Source: an uncultured Lactobacillus sp.
Lineage (GTDB): Bacteria > Bacillota > Bacilli > Lactobacillales > Lactobacillaceae
DNA: 64,000 bases
Direction: 5' to 3'
NCBI RefSeq assembly: GCF_947367125.1
Contig: NZ_CANBCQ010000002.1
Location: 30,697 to 94,696, forward strand
The translations under genes were made by a program, and so were the position numbers. Each line of letters opens with the position of its first letter. Position 1 is the first letter of the stretch. Positions 17,783 to 29,589 of this stretch are shown here, piece by piece. The notes beneath the pieces were generated by a model. It searched no databases, was not told the origin of the DNA, and was given only the letters and a program-made list of their open reading frames with translations.

Positions 17783-19081
17783 CTAAGGTTGCATTCTGTT
17801 AATCAATCTTGGGAATGGAATTGCTTCACGAATGTGGTCAAGGTGACAAACCCAAGCAATTGTACGTTCAAAGCCCATACCAAATCCTGAGTGAGGAACA
17901 CCACCAAATTTACGAAGATCAAGGTACCATTGGTAATCTTCCAAGTTTAAGCCAGCATCTTCAATTTGTTGCTTAAGAACTTCGTAGTCACCTTCACGTT
18001 CTGAACCACCAAAGATTTCGCCGTAGCCTTCTGGTGCAATAACATCAGCACATAAGTATTCCTTTGGATTGTCAGGATTCTTCTTCATATAGAATGGCTT
18101 AATTGAAGTTGGATAGTTGACAATAAAGACAGGACGATCGTATTGCTCTGAAATATAACCTTCATCTGGAGCACCAAAGTCATCGCCCCACTTGATATCA
18201 TGTCCAGCATCTTGAAGCATCTTAATTGCATCATCGTAAGGAAGACGAACAAAGTTACCTTCTGTAGTTGGACGAAGCTTTTCTGGATCTCTACCAAGAA
18301 TCTTAAGTTCATATTCATTATTTTCAAGAACTTGCTTAACCATGTAAGCCAAGTATCTTTCTTGAAGATCTAATGATTCATCTTGGTGCATCCAAGCCAT
18401 TTCTGGTTCCATCATCCAGAATTCAGTCATGTGACGACGACCCTTTGATTCTTCAGCTCTAAAGGTTGGGCCAAAAGTAAAGATCTTACCATAAGCCATT
18501 GCACCTGCTTCACCATACAATTGACCTGATTGTGAAAGGTATGCATCATGATCAAAGTATTCTACATGGAATAATTGCGTAGTTCCTTCTGGAGCTGAGT
18601 GCATAAAGATAGGCGCATCAAATTTGATGAAACCTTCCTTTTCAAAGAAGTCTACTGTAGCCTTAAACATCGTGTTTCTAATTTGCATAATAGCAAATGG
18701 CTTCTTTGATCTTAACCACAAATGACGGTGATCAAGTAAGAAATCAACACCGTGTTCCTTATTAGTGATTGGATAGCCTTCATTATTTGAAACTACCTTT
18801 AAATCTGAAATTTGAATTTCATAGCCAAAGTGTGAACGCTCATCCTTGTGAACAGTACCAGTAATGTAAAAGCTGGCTTCTTGACGTAATTCCTTAGCAG
18901 CTTCAAACACTTCTTCTGATACATCATTCTTGCGAATTACCCCTTGGAAGAATGCAGTACCATCACGTAATTGCAAAAAGATAATCTTTCCGCTTGATCT
19001 TTTATCTGTTAACCAAACATGCATCTTAACTTCTTCGTCAACATGTTTAGAAGAATCTTTAATTGAAATCAATTCTGTCAT
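17783..19081 (-). CDS. asnS: Asparaginyl-tRNA synthetase
   Basis: Charges tRNA-Asn with asparagine. N-terminal OB-fold anticodon-binding domain (~10-100), then a class IIb catalytic core: motif 2 with [11 protein letters not shown] (~208-218) and motif 3 [14 protein letters not shown] (~396-409). 432 aa, full length. The absence of an extra GAD insertion separates it from bacterial AspRS. Start is an ATG preceded by AAAAAGGTGGATAGG. Confidence 0.95.
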   Translation of the reverse strand: MTELISIKDSSKHVDEEVKMHVWLTDKRSSGKIIFLQLRDGTAFFQGVIRKNDVSEEVFEAAKELRQEASFYITGTVHKDERSHFGYEIQISDLKVVSNNEGYPITNKEHGVDFLLDHRHLWLRSKKPFAIMQIRNTMFKATVDFFEKEGFIKFDAPIFMHSAPEGTTQLFHVEYFDHDAYLSQSGQLYGEAGAMAYGKIFTFGPTFRAEESKGRRHMTEFWMMEPEMAWMHQDESLDLQERYLAYMVKQVLENNEYELKILGRDPEKLRPTTEGNFVRLPYDDAIKMLQDAGHDIKWGDDFGAPDEGYISEQYDRPVFIVNYPTSIKPFYMKKNPDNPKEYLCADVIAPEGYGEIFGGSEREGDYEVLKQQIEDAGLNLEDYQWYLDLRKFGGVPHSGFGMGFERTIAWVCHLDHIREAIPFPRLINRMQP

Positions 19082-19134
19082 AAATTCCTATCCACCTTTT
19101 TATCAATTATACAATTTCCATAATACCAAAGTTT

Positions 19135-19632
19135 CTACAAATTATCGACTTCTGAGATATCATTTCCATTTTTGAATTCATATAAAGTATAACCTAGGTT
19201 GCCGTTTTGTTTTTTATAGGCTACTTCCCAAGCAGCTTCGCCCTTATACCAACCAAGATTAATATTATTTATTGTAGCATCTGAATGGGTAGATTTAAAC
19301 TTGTTTTTAATCTTGCTTTCAGTAATTCCTTTAGTTGCCGGATATAAATAAGCTTTCTTAGAATTTGGCAAATAAATAAAGTAGTATTGTTTACCCTTTT
19401 TATTAGTACCCGCTACCGCATAACTACTTGTACCACGATCTAAATGATAATAGCCTTGAATCTTACTAATTGGAGTTTTACTAGTAGCTAATTGAGCGAT
19501 TTTTTGATCATTGCCCCGACTTTTAGAGCCAGCATAATAAAAAATCACAACGCTAACCAAAAAAGCAACTATTATCAAGCCAATTACCCAACTTACAAAC
19601 TTAATGATTTGTCTTGTATCATCTTGTAACAT
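19135..19632 (-). CDS. TseB-like (YpmB, DUF5590) membrane-anchored protein
   Basis: Single N-terminal membrane helix (~10-33) followed by an extracytoplasmic domain of ~130 residues. Sequence and context match the YpmB/DUF5590 (TseB-like) family, which in B. subtilis modulates a penicillin-binding protein. Visible pattern: ISKIQGYYHLDRG, YYFIYLPNSKKAYLYP and a C-terminal GYTLYEFKNG. Position directly after dinG and before asnS is the conserved dinG-ypmA/B-aspB-asnS region of Firmicutes, with aspB missing here. Start 2 bp after the dinG stop. Confidence 0.75.
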   Translation of the reverse strand: MLQDDTRQIIKFVSWVIGLIIVAFLVSVVIFYYAGSKSRGNDQKIAQLATSKTPISKIQGYYHLDRGTSSYAVAGTNKKGKQYYFIYLPNSKKAYLYPATKGITESKIKNKFKSTHSDATINNINLGWYKGEAAWEVAYKKQNGNLGYTLYEFKNGNDISEVDNL

Positions 19633-19634
19633 AA

Positions 19635-22415
19635 TTATTTATTTTCTAATTTCTTTTTCAATTCTTCTTTAGTAACTTTTTCGACTTTAACAGGAATAGT
19701 TTGTAAAAATTCTTGCCCATAACCTTTAGTCCATATTCTTGGATCCAGGATTACAAATTGACCATGATCATGTTCTCCTCTGATCAAGCGTCCCATTCCT
19801 TGTCTAAAGCGAATTACTGCTCTTGGTAAACTATCTTTAGTAAAAGGATCAATCCCTTGATCTTCTAGTTTCTTTTGTCTTAAACGGACTTCAGGTTGGT
19901 CTGGCGATTCAAACGGAATTCGTGCCGCAAAAACAACGTCAATGCCGCAATCATGGAAGTCAATCCCTTCCCAAAAACTATCAGCCCCAATGATAATTGC
20001 CTTTTTAGCAATCACAAAGCGTTTTGCAATTCGGTTATTCGAACCTGACAAGCCCTGAGCTAAAATTTCAAAATCCTTGAGCTGTGGCTCATTCATAATC
20101 ATGGTAAAGACAGTTTTGATTTTTTCCAAGTTGGTCATCAAAACAAGCACATGATCCTTATTTTGAATGTCATGCAACAGAATATTGGCAATAGTCTTTT
20201 CAAAATTTTCACTATCAGGATTAGGCATATTGTTAACAGCCAAGACTTGCAAATGCTTTTTGATATTAAAAGTACTCTTACCAATATATTCTACCGGCTT
20301 TAAATCAGCTAAAGCCAGCTGACTGATTGCATATTCAAAATTATGATTGCTAGTTAAAGTGGCACTAACAAAAGCAATATGATCAAACCGACTATAGATC
20401 TGTTTTAACACTTCACTAGCATCAAGCATCAACCAATCTAAGTTAGTACTCAAAGGATCATCAGGATTAGTAATCATCAAAATAAAGCCATCTTGTTCTA
20501 AACCCTTTTGATCAGAAAGCAAATCAGCTAATTGATAGCCCTTTTCAGAATAGTAATCTAATCGATCAATTTGCTCAGTGATTTCATTAACCAATATTTC
20601 AACATTGGCCAGCATCCGTTCTTGTTCATTGTACAATTCAAACAAAACTTGATTGGTTAAGTCTCTAACTTCTTCTAGCTTTTGTTGAAACTTAGGCAAA
20701 ACAGTCTTAAATTTGCTATTTTGTCCAAACAAGCCCTTACCTTGAAAACTAAGCTCCAGATTGCCATTAGCTAACAAGGTATGATTTACAGCATGATCTC
20801 GCTGCATATACAAGGCCTTTTGTAATTCATTAATTAATTGAATCAGTTCCAAAATTTTAGGATCTAGCTTTTTCAGCAAAAAGTTCAGTTGTACATCGTC
20901 ATTAAATTGCGCTTCAACGCTTTCGTTTGAATAATAAAGCAAATTGCGCAAGTGACTTAAAACACCCCACAGTGCTTCAAAACGTAAAGAGTCATTGCGT
21001 GAACTTACTACATTATCTGTAAAGCGGTGTGCTTCATCAATCACCAGGTATGGATTTTGTCCCCAAATCGTATCCATATAATGGTTAGCTAAATAAGCAT
21101 GATTGGTAACTAAAATATCCGCTGCTTCTTGTCTTCTGCGTGCTAAATTCCAAAAATCAACTGCCGCAAAACGACTACCAACTCGTGCATCCCCCGGGTG
21201 CTGGATCTGCGTAAAAAGTGGTGCACTATAGTTAGTCAAATTCAACTCATCCAGATCACCAGTTTTAGTCTTAGTTAACCAAACCAAAATCTGCATTTGC
21301 AAAATCAAGGTTGGTTTATTAGGCGTGCCCTGAAAAATTGTTTGCACAAATCCATCTAAATCAAGATAGCGACTACTTGACTTGACTACTTCGGCAGTTA
21401 AATCCAGCTTAGTAACCTTAAACAATTGCGGAATTTCATGTTCGATCATTTGCTCTTGCAAAACCTTAGTTGGCGCTGCTACTACTAATTTTCTCCCAGA
21501 ATAAAGCTGATAGGCATAGGCAAAAAGATAAGAAAAAGTCTTCCCTGTCCCATTAGGTGCTTCAACCAACATCGCTTTTTTATCTGGTTCATTAATAAAT
21601 TGGTGTAAATGATTGATCAAATCAACCTGCGCTCGCCGAAAATGAAGTTTGCCTTTAAAAATTTTGCGCTTTTCTTGATCAGTTTGGGGAAAATGGGCAT
21701 TTTCTCCATGCCGCTCTAGATTATCATTTTGCTTTTGCAAAACAATATTGCGCACCTGCATATATTCTTTGCCCAAAGGCCGCTTTTCTTGCCTTAAATT
21801 ATCCGCAATCGTCGTAATTACCCAAGAAGTATCACGAATCAAACCATGAGACAATGAACTAAGCGTATTCAAAGTAGCCTGTGGCAAACTCTCCAATTTG
21901 TTAATAATCTTTAACAATAAAATTGCCGTGCCGTAAGCATCAGAATCAGCCTTATGCGGATTTAAATGTTTGATCGCTAACTGAGCTGTTAAATCACTTA
22001 GTTTATAAGAAGGCAAGGTTGGAAAAGCAATCTTAGCTAATTCAACCGTGTCGATTGCCTTATTAGTCAAAGCATCGTAACCATGCTGGACTAATTCACA
22101 ATTTAAAAAAGGTAAATCGAAATCTACATTATGCGCTACAAAAACAGTATTCTGTAAAATTTTGACAATCTTGGGTGCAAAATAGTTAAAATCTTTTGCT
22201 TTAGATACATCTTCATTCTGAATTTCCGTTAAGTTAACTACTGATTGGGGAATTTCCCGATGAGGATTAATTAAAAAAGAATATGTTTTAACGACTTTCA
22301 AATTCTTAATAATGGCACATCCAAATTGAATAATATGATGACCATTTTCGCGTTGGGTTCCTGTGGTTTCTAGATCAACTACGGCAAATGTATCTTTTAC
22401 AAAACTCTTTGCCAT
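19635..22415 (-). CDS. dinG: DinG-family helicase with N-terminal DnaQ-like exonuclease
   Basis: Fused 3'-5' exonuclease and XPD-like helicase/nuclease, 926 aa. Exonuclease (~1-170): VVDLETTGT with catalytic D/E, FVAHNVDFDLPFL, and an HKADSDA motif for the last His-Asp. Helicase: EAPNGTGKT (Walker A, ~284), DEAH (~460), and the C-terminal GADSFWEGIDF and RFRQGMGRLIR. The four cysteines that hold the Fe-S cluster in E. coli DinG are not present, as in the S. aureus type. Cytosolic DNA repair enzyme. Gene follows addA by 14 bp on the same strand and appears part of one repair block with rexB and addA. Confidence 0.9.
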   Translation of the reverse strand: MAKSFVKDTFAVVDLETTGTQRENGHHIIQFGCAIIKNLKVVKTYSFLINPHREIPQSVVNLTEIQNEDVSKAKDFNYFAPKIVKILQNTVFVAHNVDFDLPFLNCELVQHGYDALTNKAIDTVELAKIAFPTLPSYKLSDLTAQLAIKHLNPHKADSDAYGTAILLLKIINKLESLPQATLNTLSSLSHGLIRDTSWVITTIADNLRQEKRPLGKEYMQVRNIVLQKQNDNLERHGENAHFPQTDQEKRKIFKGKLHFRRAQVDLINHLHQFINEPDKKAMLVEAPNGTGKTFSYLFAYAYQLYSGRKLVVAAPTKVLQEQMIEHEIPQLFKVTKLDLTAEVVKSSSRYLDLDGFVQTIFQGTPNKPTLILQMQILVWLTKTKTGDLDELNLTNYSAPLFTQIQHPGDARVGSRFAAVDFWNLARRRQEAADILVTNHAYLANHYMDTIWGQNPYLVIDEAHRFTDNVVSSRNDSLRFEALWGVLSHLRNLLYYSNESVEAQFNDDVQLNFLLKKLDPKILELIQLINELQKALYMQRDHAVNHTLLANGNLELSFQGKGLFGQNSKFKTVLPKFQQKLEEVRDLTNQVLFELYNEQERMLANVEILVNEITEQIDRLDYYSEKGYQLADLLSDQKGLEQDGFILMITNPDDPLSTNLDWLMLDASEVLKQIYSRFDHIAFVSATLTSNHNFEYAISQLALADLKPVEYIGKSTFNIKKHLQVLAVNNMPNPDSENFEKTIANILLHDIQNKDHVLVLMTNLEKIKTVFTMIMNEPQLKDFEILAQGLSGSNNRIAKRFVIAKKAIIIGADSFWEGIDFHDCGIDVVFAARIPFESPDQPEVRLRQKKLEDQGIDPFTKDSLPRAVIRFRQGMGRLIRGEHDHGQFVILDPRIWTKGYGQEFLQTIPVKVEKVTKEELKKKLENK

Positions 22416-22429
22416 ATTCTTCCCCCTCT

Positions 22430-25400
22430 CTACTTCACTTCAACTACTTGTTTAGCATCAAGTAAAATTAAATATTTTCCAATAACCTTTTTTTGACTAA
22501 ATTCATTAATAGCTTGTTCATATAACCTAAGCTGACCAGTATATTTTTCTTTAATTAATTCAATCGACTTAGCCAAATGCGATTGATCAACGTGGTCAGT
22601 TTTGTAGTCAAACAAAATAATACCATCATTTGTCACAAAATAACCATCAATTGTACCATGAACCAAAATTTTAGCATTAGGATCTGAGAAGTTTTTAAAC
22701 AAAGTTCTGGCAGAAACCAAACTAGAAAAATCAACTTCTCTTTTTAAATTCTCCGGCTTTTGCCAAAAATCCTTGGCAAAGTCACTATGAACGAACCATT
22801 CGATTTGGTCTTGTTTTAAACTAGCCACAATTTCTGGATTTAATTTTTTCTGTTCAACTAATTCTTGAATTTCTGTTGCTAACTGCTCCTGACTGCCGCT
22901 CCCTTGATAATCATAATACTGCAAAATCAGGTGAGTCGCGGTCCCAATTTCTGCACCAGTAAACTTAGTTTGATACAAAAAATTAGGCTTAGTATCAATT
23001 GGCTGTAAATAGCGATTAGTTGACGTCAACAAATGAGAGTTTTCCAGTTCAGTATCAATCGGATCATTAAATGCTTTTTTAATTTCTGATACCGCTTGAT
23101 AAGCAGTTGTTTCACTTGCATCTTTAAAAGGATAGTCATATTGATAAAGCTGCTGGGTAGTTTTCGTTAGCAGCTCACTTTGGCTTTCATTGCCTTGAAC
23201 TTCATTTACTTGAGGTTCAACCGCTTCTTCGACTGTATTTTCATAATTAATATACAAAAACGGCTGACTTTGATCCAATGAATTGGTAATATCAGTCATC
23301 TTAATCGCTAGATGCCGATCTAAAGCCAAAGCTGGACCCATAAAGCTTAATGGATTAGTAGCCGCTAGTTTATCAGCTAAAGCTAAATGACCCGCATGAT
23401 TCAACTCAGTTGACCATTCCTTTAATCTTTTGCCCAAATTAGGGATATCGCCCACCAAAATCAACTTTTGCTTAGCCCGAGTCAAGGCTACATAAAGAAT
23501 ACGTGCTTCTTCTTCCAGCAGTTGGCGCTTTTTAATTACATTGCCCATTGCCTTAACCAAAGAATCTACTCGATAATGCTCTTCGCGCAAAGTAATCCCC
23601 ACACTATCTGAGTTAATAACATAGTTTCCTTTCAAATCACACATTTGATATTTATGTTGCATCCCGACATAAAAGACAATTGGAAATTCTAGCCCCTTAG
23701 AGCCGTGAATCGTCATCAAACGAACGGCATTTCCTGCTTCCTTAGTCAAAAGCGGCTGGGCCAAATCTTTTTTACTACGCCGCATCCGGTTAATAAAATT
23801 AATAAATTGATATAACCCCTTAAAGCCAGCACTTTCATATGAAGATGCGCGCTCATATAAGGCCTCTAGATTAACTCGGCGCTGCTCGCCATTAGGCAAA
23901 GCCGTCATTATTTCTAACAGATTCGTCCGCGCATAAATGCTCCAAATCAATTCAGAAATTCGGTGAGTTGTCGCAAATTGCCGCAAATCAGCTAACTGAT
24001 TCAAAAAGTCCTTAATTCTGCTGCTCAATTCATCGCCCACACCGACATAAGAGGTTAAGGCACTATAAAAAGTAGAATTTTTGCTCTTAATGCGGATCTT
24101 AGCCAAATCTTTTTCACCAAAATTAAACAAAGGTGAACGCAAAACCGAAACTAACGGAATATCTTGGTCAGGATTATCGATAATCTTCAAATAATTCATC
24201 ATGACCGTTAATTCAAAAGTTTGGAAATAATTTTCGGCATCAGTTACAAACAAAGGAATACCTTGTTTAGCAAATTCTTGCATGATCACCAAATTATCGC
24301 TCCGGCTTCTAGTCAAAATCGCAATATCACTGTAGCGCAACTCACGCATGCCAGTTTTGCTATCAAAAATTTGCAGATGCTCTGCTTTAAGCTGCTTAAT
24401 TCGAGCCAAAACCATTTGAATTTCAGAGAAATCTAAGTCGCCGTTATCATTGTCACTCTTCTTTTCGTGAATAATTACTTCACTAGCCTGCGGAGTATTT
24501 TCAGGATAATATTTAGCTCCGAAAATCAACTGACCTTCCTTTTGATAGTCAATTCCCCCAAAATCAGAACTCAACACGCTTTTGAATACCTGGTTGACAA
24601 TCTGCGTAACCGGCTCAGTCGAACGGAAATTATCTGATAAAAGGATTCTCTCTGTTTGTTCATCATCATCCGCAAAATCATGGTATTTTTTCAAAAACAA
24701 ACTAGGTTCTGCTTGTCTGAAGCCATAAATCGACTGCTTAACGTCACCAACCATAAAGATAGTGTTTTTATGCTTATTTTTAAGCTGTTGAATGATATTT
24801 TCCTGCAAAGCATTGATATCCTGATATTCATCAATCAAAATTTCTTTAAATTTGTCTTGATAAAATTCTCGCGCCATTTGCGAATTAGAGGTATCTTGAC
24901 TCAAAACTTGATAAGCTAGCTGCTCCATATCACTATAGTCAAGCAAGTTTTCGTTCCGCTTTAATTTGTTAAAACGGTCAATCAAAGCCAATTCTGCTTT
25001 GGCAATCGCTGCTACAATTTTTTGACTCTGCTCCATAATTTTGACTTGTTCAGCTTCGTTCACCGCAAAAAATGAAGTAAAAGTATCAAAAATCAGATTT
25101 TTAGCTTCATCTTTTAATTTTTGCATCTCTTCGTAAAAGTCTAAAATATCTTCATCCCATTTATTTGACTTGCGATAATTTACGGTAAAAATACAGGAGC
25201 GCAATAGTTCACGCTGTTGATCATAGTCTTCATCTTTTTCTAGCGCCGTCATAAAATGCTCTAAATTTTGGGCAAATAAAGTAAAAGCTTCTTTAACTTT
25301 GGCTAGCTCTTTAGTTTCGATGACTGGATTCTCCAAATAATCATTAATCTTTCCCTGCAAATTACCAAGATTAGTAAGCAAATACGGTTTAATTTGTTTT

Positions 25401-26029
25401 TGCCATAAAGCAGAACTGACCACCTGCTCATCAACTGCATAAACATCAGCTAATTTTTTTAACCATGAACGATATTCCGGTTTAGCCATCGCAAAATCAT
25501 ACAGATCTAGTAACAAATCACGGGGACTGTCTGCATCTCGGTCACCGGCAAAATTATCATAAAAGTGCCTAAAATCTTCATCTTTGCTCTCTAAAAATTC
25601 GCCCTCAATCTCATGTAAAGCGCGTTCTTTCAATAAAGCAGCTTGCGTATCATCAGTTAAAATGCTAAAGCTAGGATCCAAATTAACCGAATAATAAAAA
25701 CGGTGAATCACTTCTAGACAAAAGGCATCAATAGTTGAGATATTAGCTGTATCAACTTGGTTCAACTGTTCACGCAAATATTTTCGATTAGCGCCTGGCT
25801 TAGCTAATTCCACTGATAAAGCCTTTTTGATTCTCGTCTTCATTTCTTCAGCAGCTGCTTTAGTAAAGGTAACTACTAATAGTTCGTCTACTTTAGTACC
25901 AGAAAGGATTTCCTTTAAAACCCGTTCTACCAGTACCGTGGTTTTACCACTACCAGCTGAAGCAGATACCAAAATATCATGACCGCGGTCATTAATTGCT
26001 TGTTGTTGCTCCTTAGTAAATTGCGGCAA
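22430..26029 (-). CDS. addA: ATP-dependent helicase/nuclease subunit A (AddA/RexA)
   Basis: UvrD-like helicase with a C-terminal RecB-type nuclease; with RexB it processes double-strand ends for RecA and degrades linear DNA. Motifs: SASAGSGKTT (Walker A, ~23-32), FTKAAAEEMKTR, DEYQDIN (~390), GDVKQSIYGFR, TIHGSKGLEFPIVF, VALTRAK, and the nuclease signature FDYKTD near residue 1140. 1199 aa, full length. The stop of rexB and the ATG are 2 bases apart, so the two subunits are translationally coupled. Confidence 0.95.
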   Translation of the reverse strand: MPQFTKEQQQAINDRGHDILVSASAGSGKTTVLVERVLKEILSGTKVDELLVVTFTKAAAEEMKTRIKKALSVELAKPGANRKYLREQLNQVDTANISTIDAFCLEVIHRFYYSVNLDPSFSILTDDTQAALLKERALHEIEGEFLESKDEDFRHFYDNFAGDRDADSPRDLLLDLYDFAMAKPEYRSWLKKLADVYAVDEQVVSSALWQKQIKPYLLTNLGNLQGKINDYLENPVIETKELAKVKEAFTLFAQNLEHFMTALEKDEDYDQQRELLRSCIFTVNYRKSNKWDEDILDFYEEMQKLKDEAKNLIFDTFTSFFAVNEAEQVKIMEQSQKIVAAIAKAELALIDRFNKLKRNENLLDYSDMEQLAYQVLSQDTSNSQMAREFYQDKFKEILIDEYQDINALQENIIQQLKNKHKNTIFMVGDVKQSIYGFRQAEPSLFLKKYHDFADDDEQTERILLSDNFRSTEPVTQIVNQVFKSVLSSDFGGIDYQKEGQLIFGAKYYPENTPQASEVIIHEKKSDNDNGDLDFSEIQMVLARIKQLKAEHLQIFDSKTGMRELRYSDIAILTRSRSDNLVIMQEFAKQGIPLFVTDAENYFQTFELTVMMNYLKIIDNPDQDIPLVSVLRSPLFNFGEKDLAKIRIKSKNSTFYSALTSYVGVGDELSSRIKDFLNQLADLRQFATTHRISELIWSIYARTNLLEIMTALPNGEQRRVNLEALYERASSYESAGFKGLYQFINFINRMRRSKKDLAQPLLTKEAGNAVRLMTIHGSKGLEFPIVFYVGMQHKYQMCDLKGNYVINSDSVGITLREEHYRVDSLVKAMGNVIKKRQLLEEEARILYVALTRAKQKLILVGDIPNLGKRLKEWSTELNHAGHLALADKLAATNPLSFMGPALALDRHLAIKMTDITNSLDQSQPFLYINYENTVEEAVEPQVNEVQGNESQSELLTKTTQQLYQYDYPFKDASETTAYQAVSEIKKAFNDPIDTELENSHLLTSTNRYLQPIDTKPNFLYQTKFTGAEIGTATHLILQYYDYQGSGSQEQLATEIQELVEQKKLNPEIVASLKQDQIEWFVHSDFAKDFWQKPENLKREVDFSSLVSARTLFKNFSDPNAKILVHGTIDGYFVTNDGIILFDYKTDHVDQSHLAKSIELIKEKYTGQLRLYEQAINEFSQKKVIGKYLILLDAKQVVEVK

Positions 26030-26031
26030 TT

Positions 26032-29000
26032 TTATTGTTCCTTTCCTAATTTTTCTTTGATCTTAAGCATTAATTCCTTTTTGTTTAAATTATTAATTTC
26101 ATGATATTGATTTTGCCGTAACATGGCATCAAAGAAGAAAACATCACGATAGTCAGAGTAAGTCAATGCACTCTTAGATTTTCCATAACGATAAGGATTA
26201 AGCTCAATTTTTCCAGATAAGATCTGACTCGATGCCTGACGAATCAAGTATTCATCATACTCAAGCAATAATTCAATCTCTTCTTCACTAAAGTTGCGAT
26301 CACGTGGCAAGCTAAAGCCAGTTTTTGCTTTAGTCTTAACCCCAGTATACAGCTGCGAAGGATAACTGGGGCGATCATCAAGCAAAGGTTCCGCCTCAGT
26401 TAAAATCTCGGGATCATTACTGATTAAGCCCGTGTACATTAGCTTGGGCTTGCTATCAGTAGCGGCCTTTTTCAAATTCAGACTGCTATCAATCAATTTA
26501 TTGCTATTCAACCGTTCCAATTGTCTAGTAACCGTCTGATAAAAAGCACCTAATAATGAAAGGCGGTCTTTTCCTGCAAAGAATTGATCATTCTTAGTTA
26601 AAACATCTAAGTAAGACACCATCTGGAGGGCGATTCCATTGTAAAACATCCCTAAATCAAATTTTTTTGCTGAAGACTTGTAGTCAATTACTTGCGCTAA
26701 AACTTGGTCTTTATTATCAAAATTAGCCAAATCAACACGGTCCATTTTACCGCGCAGATCAACGCGGTGTTTACCTGACAAATCTGGTACATCCATGCTT
26801 AAGCCTTTGATCTTTTCACCTAAGCCAAAACTTAATTCTGAGTACTTAGCCCGAAGTGGCGTCTCTTTTAAAGAACGCCGCCAATTATGGGCTACTTTTG
26901 AAGTAGTATGGTCTAGACACTTAAACAGATATTGATTAAAAGGATCATTCATTAACTGAGCATATTTATCCTCATCCTTCATCACATTTCTGACCGAATT
27001 AAGCATTTGTTCTAGTTCAAGACTATTTAAATCTGCTAAATCAGTATGTTGCTTATTTAGTTGCTTGACTAAGCGGTCAAAAGTCTCATGGAAATAATTT
27101 CCCGCTTGTATCACGTCAAACTCATTTTCAAAGCGGCGCCGCAATTTTAAGCCATAGTTTAAGAAATATTCATATGAATTTTCATAAAAAGTCTCTAATT
27201 GCGAAACTGATGAGTTCAAATTTTGCCCATAAAGCTGAATCGCTAAATCCTGACCAATATTTTCAGGCTGATTATCAAAATCACTCGCTTCAAGGACCGT
27301 TTTCGTTTTCCCTGGTAAATATTGCTGGGTAATTTTTAGTAATTCTTGCAGGGCAAGATTAGAATTTAACGAATTCAAATAAGTTAAATAGCCTAGACTG
27401 GCATCTGGATTAGTTATAAAGGACAAAAGATCCTGCATCTTTTCTGGCAAATCATGTTGCACAAACTCTTGCGCACCATAATCACTTAAGCGCTGGTAAT
27501 AAATTGAAGGATCTAGTTCTTCATTTGAAGCATTCAAGACTGGATACGAAACAAAGACTCGATCTTGCGCTAAGGCTAGCGACAAGCCAAATTGGTAATT
27601 TTGATCCAGGTTATTAAGCTGTTGACTGTCTTCCAGATAAGACTCTGAATTAAAACTATTCTGCAATTGCGTCAAATTTTCAGTCGTCAAAAAGCCTGGC
27701 ATTTTTTGAATTGTTGGTAAGTTGCCTGCAGTTGCACCAATAATAAAGACTTGCTTATAGCCGCTAGTTTGAACCATTCCCATTTCAGACAGGTTCACTG
27801 CATCCAGCGTTGACGGAATTTGTGAGAAATTAGCTTCACGAAAGGCGCTAATCAGCATATTAAAGAATTCATTCAAGTTAAAAGTTTCTGGATTAATTGC
27901 TAAGTAGTCCTGCAATAACTGCATTAACAAATCCCACAACTGTTCCGGTTGCTGAGCCTGCTGCAAGTCGCCGGCTTCATTGGCATCATCACGCCATTTC
28001 TCTAAACGATCAGCGATCCCATTTTTAGTCAAAAATTCAAAGAAAATAGTCAGAGCTTTTTGACTATCCTTTTCTTGCTCTAACTTGGTAAAAAGGGCCG
28101 TAATTTTATCAACTAAATAGCCTCGTAAACGGTCAATTTTGGCAACTTCTTCATCCATCTTGTCTAAACGAATCACTTCAGCGTTAACAAACCTATCAAA
28201 GCGGCGCTTCCATAAATTATGGTTAATTCCGTGAGCCAAAACGAAATTTTCTAGTTCATCAACATCATGAATATATTCTGCTTCTTCCTTATACCAAGAC
28301 GGAATTAGTAAATGCGTCTTTAGAATCGCCAACATATTTTGCGTTTGAAAAGGATTTTCATGAAGATTAAACAAGCTTTCAATTAAAACAACTAGCGGAT
28401 GATACTTCATCTCCTGTTGCAAATCGTTAAAGAAAGGAATCTTGTTTTGCCGCAAAATTGGCGTTAAATAAGTCTCATATTCCTTTAAATCTGGCGCTAA
28501 AATCAAAAAATCATGGTAGCGATAATTGCTTAATGCTACCTGCTGATAAATAGTGCGCGCCACAAAATAAGCTTCGGCATAGCGTGAATCTGCCTTAACT
28601 AGCTGAACTTGCTTTAATTCATCAACTCTAGGAAGTGCCTCGGTCCAAAGGCCATTCAGAATTTCACGACCGTTAGGCTGAGAATTTAGCGGAAAACTAG
28701 TGGCCACATAGTTCATCTTGCGCTCCTGCAAAAACATGGTCAAATGCTTGATCGTCTGCTGGATCACGTAGTCGTAATCGCCTTCTTCTGCAGTAGGATT
28801 AATCTCGCCTAAGCGGGTTTTAAAAGCTAAGGTAACATTCTTGGCTTTGCGCATTAACAACTTAATCGTTAAGGTTTCTTGCAATGAAAAATGCGAAAAA
28901 TCACAAAAATAAAAACTAGCTTGCTTTAAATTCTTACTTTTGGCTAAAATCTCGTTCAATTGAATTTGAACTTCATTTTTAGTGGAGAATTTACCAGCAA

Positions 29001-29511
29001 TTTCTTTAATGAAGGCATCATAAATAATCCGCAAGTCATGCAGCTTGTTCTTAGTTTCTTGATCTAAATTATCTTCGGTGATCTCATCCAGGTCTAAATT
29101 GCCATCATAAACTTGCAAAATCGTGTGGTACAGCTGATTGACCAGCCCTGAATTAACATTGACCTTTTCAAAAATAGTCAACTCATCTTTTTTATTCTCA
29201 ATAATATGCGCTAAAAGCATGGCACTGGCGGCATCATCTAATTGAGTCGGCAATCCCTGCTCGGCATCTTTTAAGAAAAACCAGGCTAAACGAGAAAATG
29301 ACAAGACATGCAAATTTTTCACTGCAGTTTCAGCTTGCCTTTTACTCGTTGCTAATTTATTAATCGCCCTAACTTCTGTGGTAAACTTAATATGATTAGG
29401 AACGATGATAAAAGTCTCTTCTTCTGGAGATTGTTGATAATTTTCAACTGCTTCTGCCAGAATTTTTTCTTGTAATGGGTCGGTTTGACGTCCTGTAAGA
29501 ATTTTGATCAT
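26032..29511 (-). CDS. rexB: ATP-dependent nuclease subunit B (RexB type)
   Basis: Partner of AddA/RexA in the Gram-positive counterpart of RecBCD. The N-terminus begins [15 protein letters not shown], where AddB proteins have a Walker A; the GKT is missing, which marks the RexB type of lactic acid bacteria. The C-terminal nuclease contains GKMDRVD and IDYKSS (~885-935), so the second nuclease site is intact. Cysteines that hold an Fe-S cluster in B. subtilis AddB are not seen. 1159 aa. First gene of the rexB-addA-dinG block. Confidence 0.92.
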   Translation of the reverse strand: MIKILTGRQTDPLQEKILAEAVENYQQSPEEETFIIVPNHIKFTTEVRAINKLATSKRQAETAVKNLHVLSFSRLAWFFLKDAEQGLPTQLDDAASAMLLAHIIENKKDELTIFEKVNVNSGLVNQLYHTILQVYDGNLDLDEITEDNLDQETKNKLHDLRIIYDAFIKEIAGKFSTKNEVQIQLNEILAKSKNLKQASFYFCDFSHFSLQETLTIKLLMRKAKNVTLAFKTRLGEINPTAEEGDYDYVIQQTIKHLTMFLQERKMNYVATSFPLNSQPNGREILNGLWTEALPRVDELKQVQLVKADSRYAEAYFVARTIYQQVALSNYRYHDFLILAPDLKEYETYLTPILRQNKIPFFNDLQQEMKYHPLVVLIESLFNLHENPFQTQNMLAILKTHLLIPSWYKEEAEYIHDVDELENFVLAHGINHNLWKRRFDRFVNAEVIRLDKMDEEVAKIDRLRGYLVDKITALFTKLEQEKDSQKALTIFFEFLTKNGIADRLEKWRDDANEAGDLQQAQQPEQLWDLLMQLLQDYLAINPETFNLNEFFNMLISAFREANFSQIPSTLDAVNLSEMGMVQTSGYKQVFIIGATAGNLPTIQKMPGFLTTENLTQLQNSFNSESYLEDSQQLNNLDQNYQFGLSLALAQDRVFVSYPVLNASNEELDPSIYYQRLSDYGAQEFVQHDLPEKMQDLLSFITNPDASLGYLTYLNSLNSNLALQELLKITQQYLPGKTKTVLEASDFDNQPENIGQDLAIQLYGQNLNSSVSQLETFYENSYEYFLNYGLKLRRRFENEFDVIQAGNYFHETFDRLVKQLNKQHTDLADLNSLELEQMLNSVRNVMKDEDKYAQLMNDPFNQYLFKCLDHTTSKVAHNWRRSLKETPLRAKYSELSFGLGEKIKGLSMDVPDLSGKHRVDLRGKMDRVDLANFDNKDQVLAQVIDYKSSAKKFDLGMFYNGIALQMVSYLDVLTKNDQFFAGKDRLSLLGAFYQTVTRQLERLNSNKLIDSSLNLKKAATDSKPKLMYTGLISNDPEILTEAEPLLDDRPSYPSQLYTGVKTKAKTGFSLPRDRNFSEEEIELLLEYDEYLIRQASSQILSGKIELNPYRYGKSKSALTYSDYRDVFFFDAMLRQNQYHEINNLNKKELMLKIKEKLGKEQ

Positions 29512-29589
29512 TTGTTCGTACTCCTTGTTTATTATTTTATCATAGCAAGGTTAATCTTTTAATAAATCTATTTTAAGGATGATTAAATA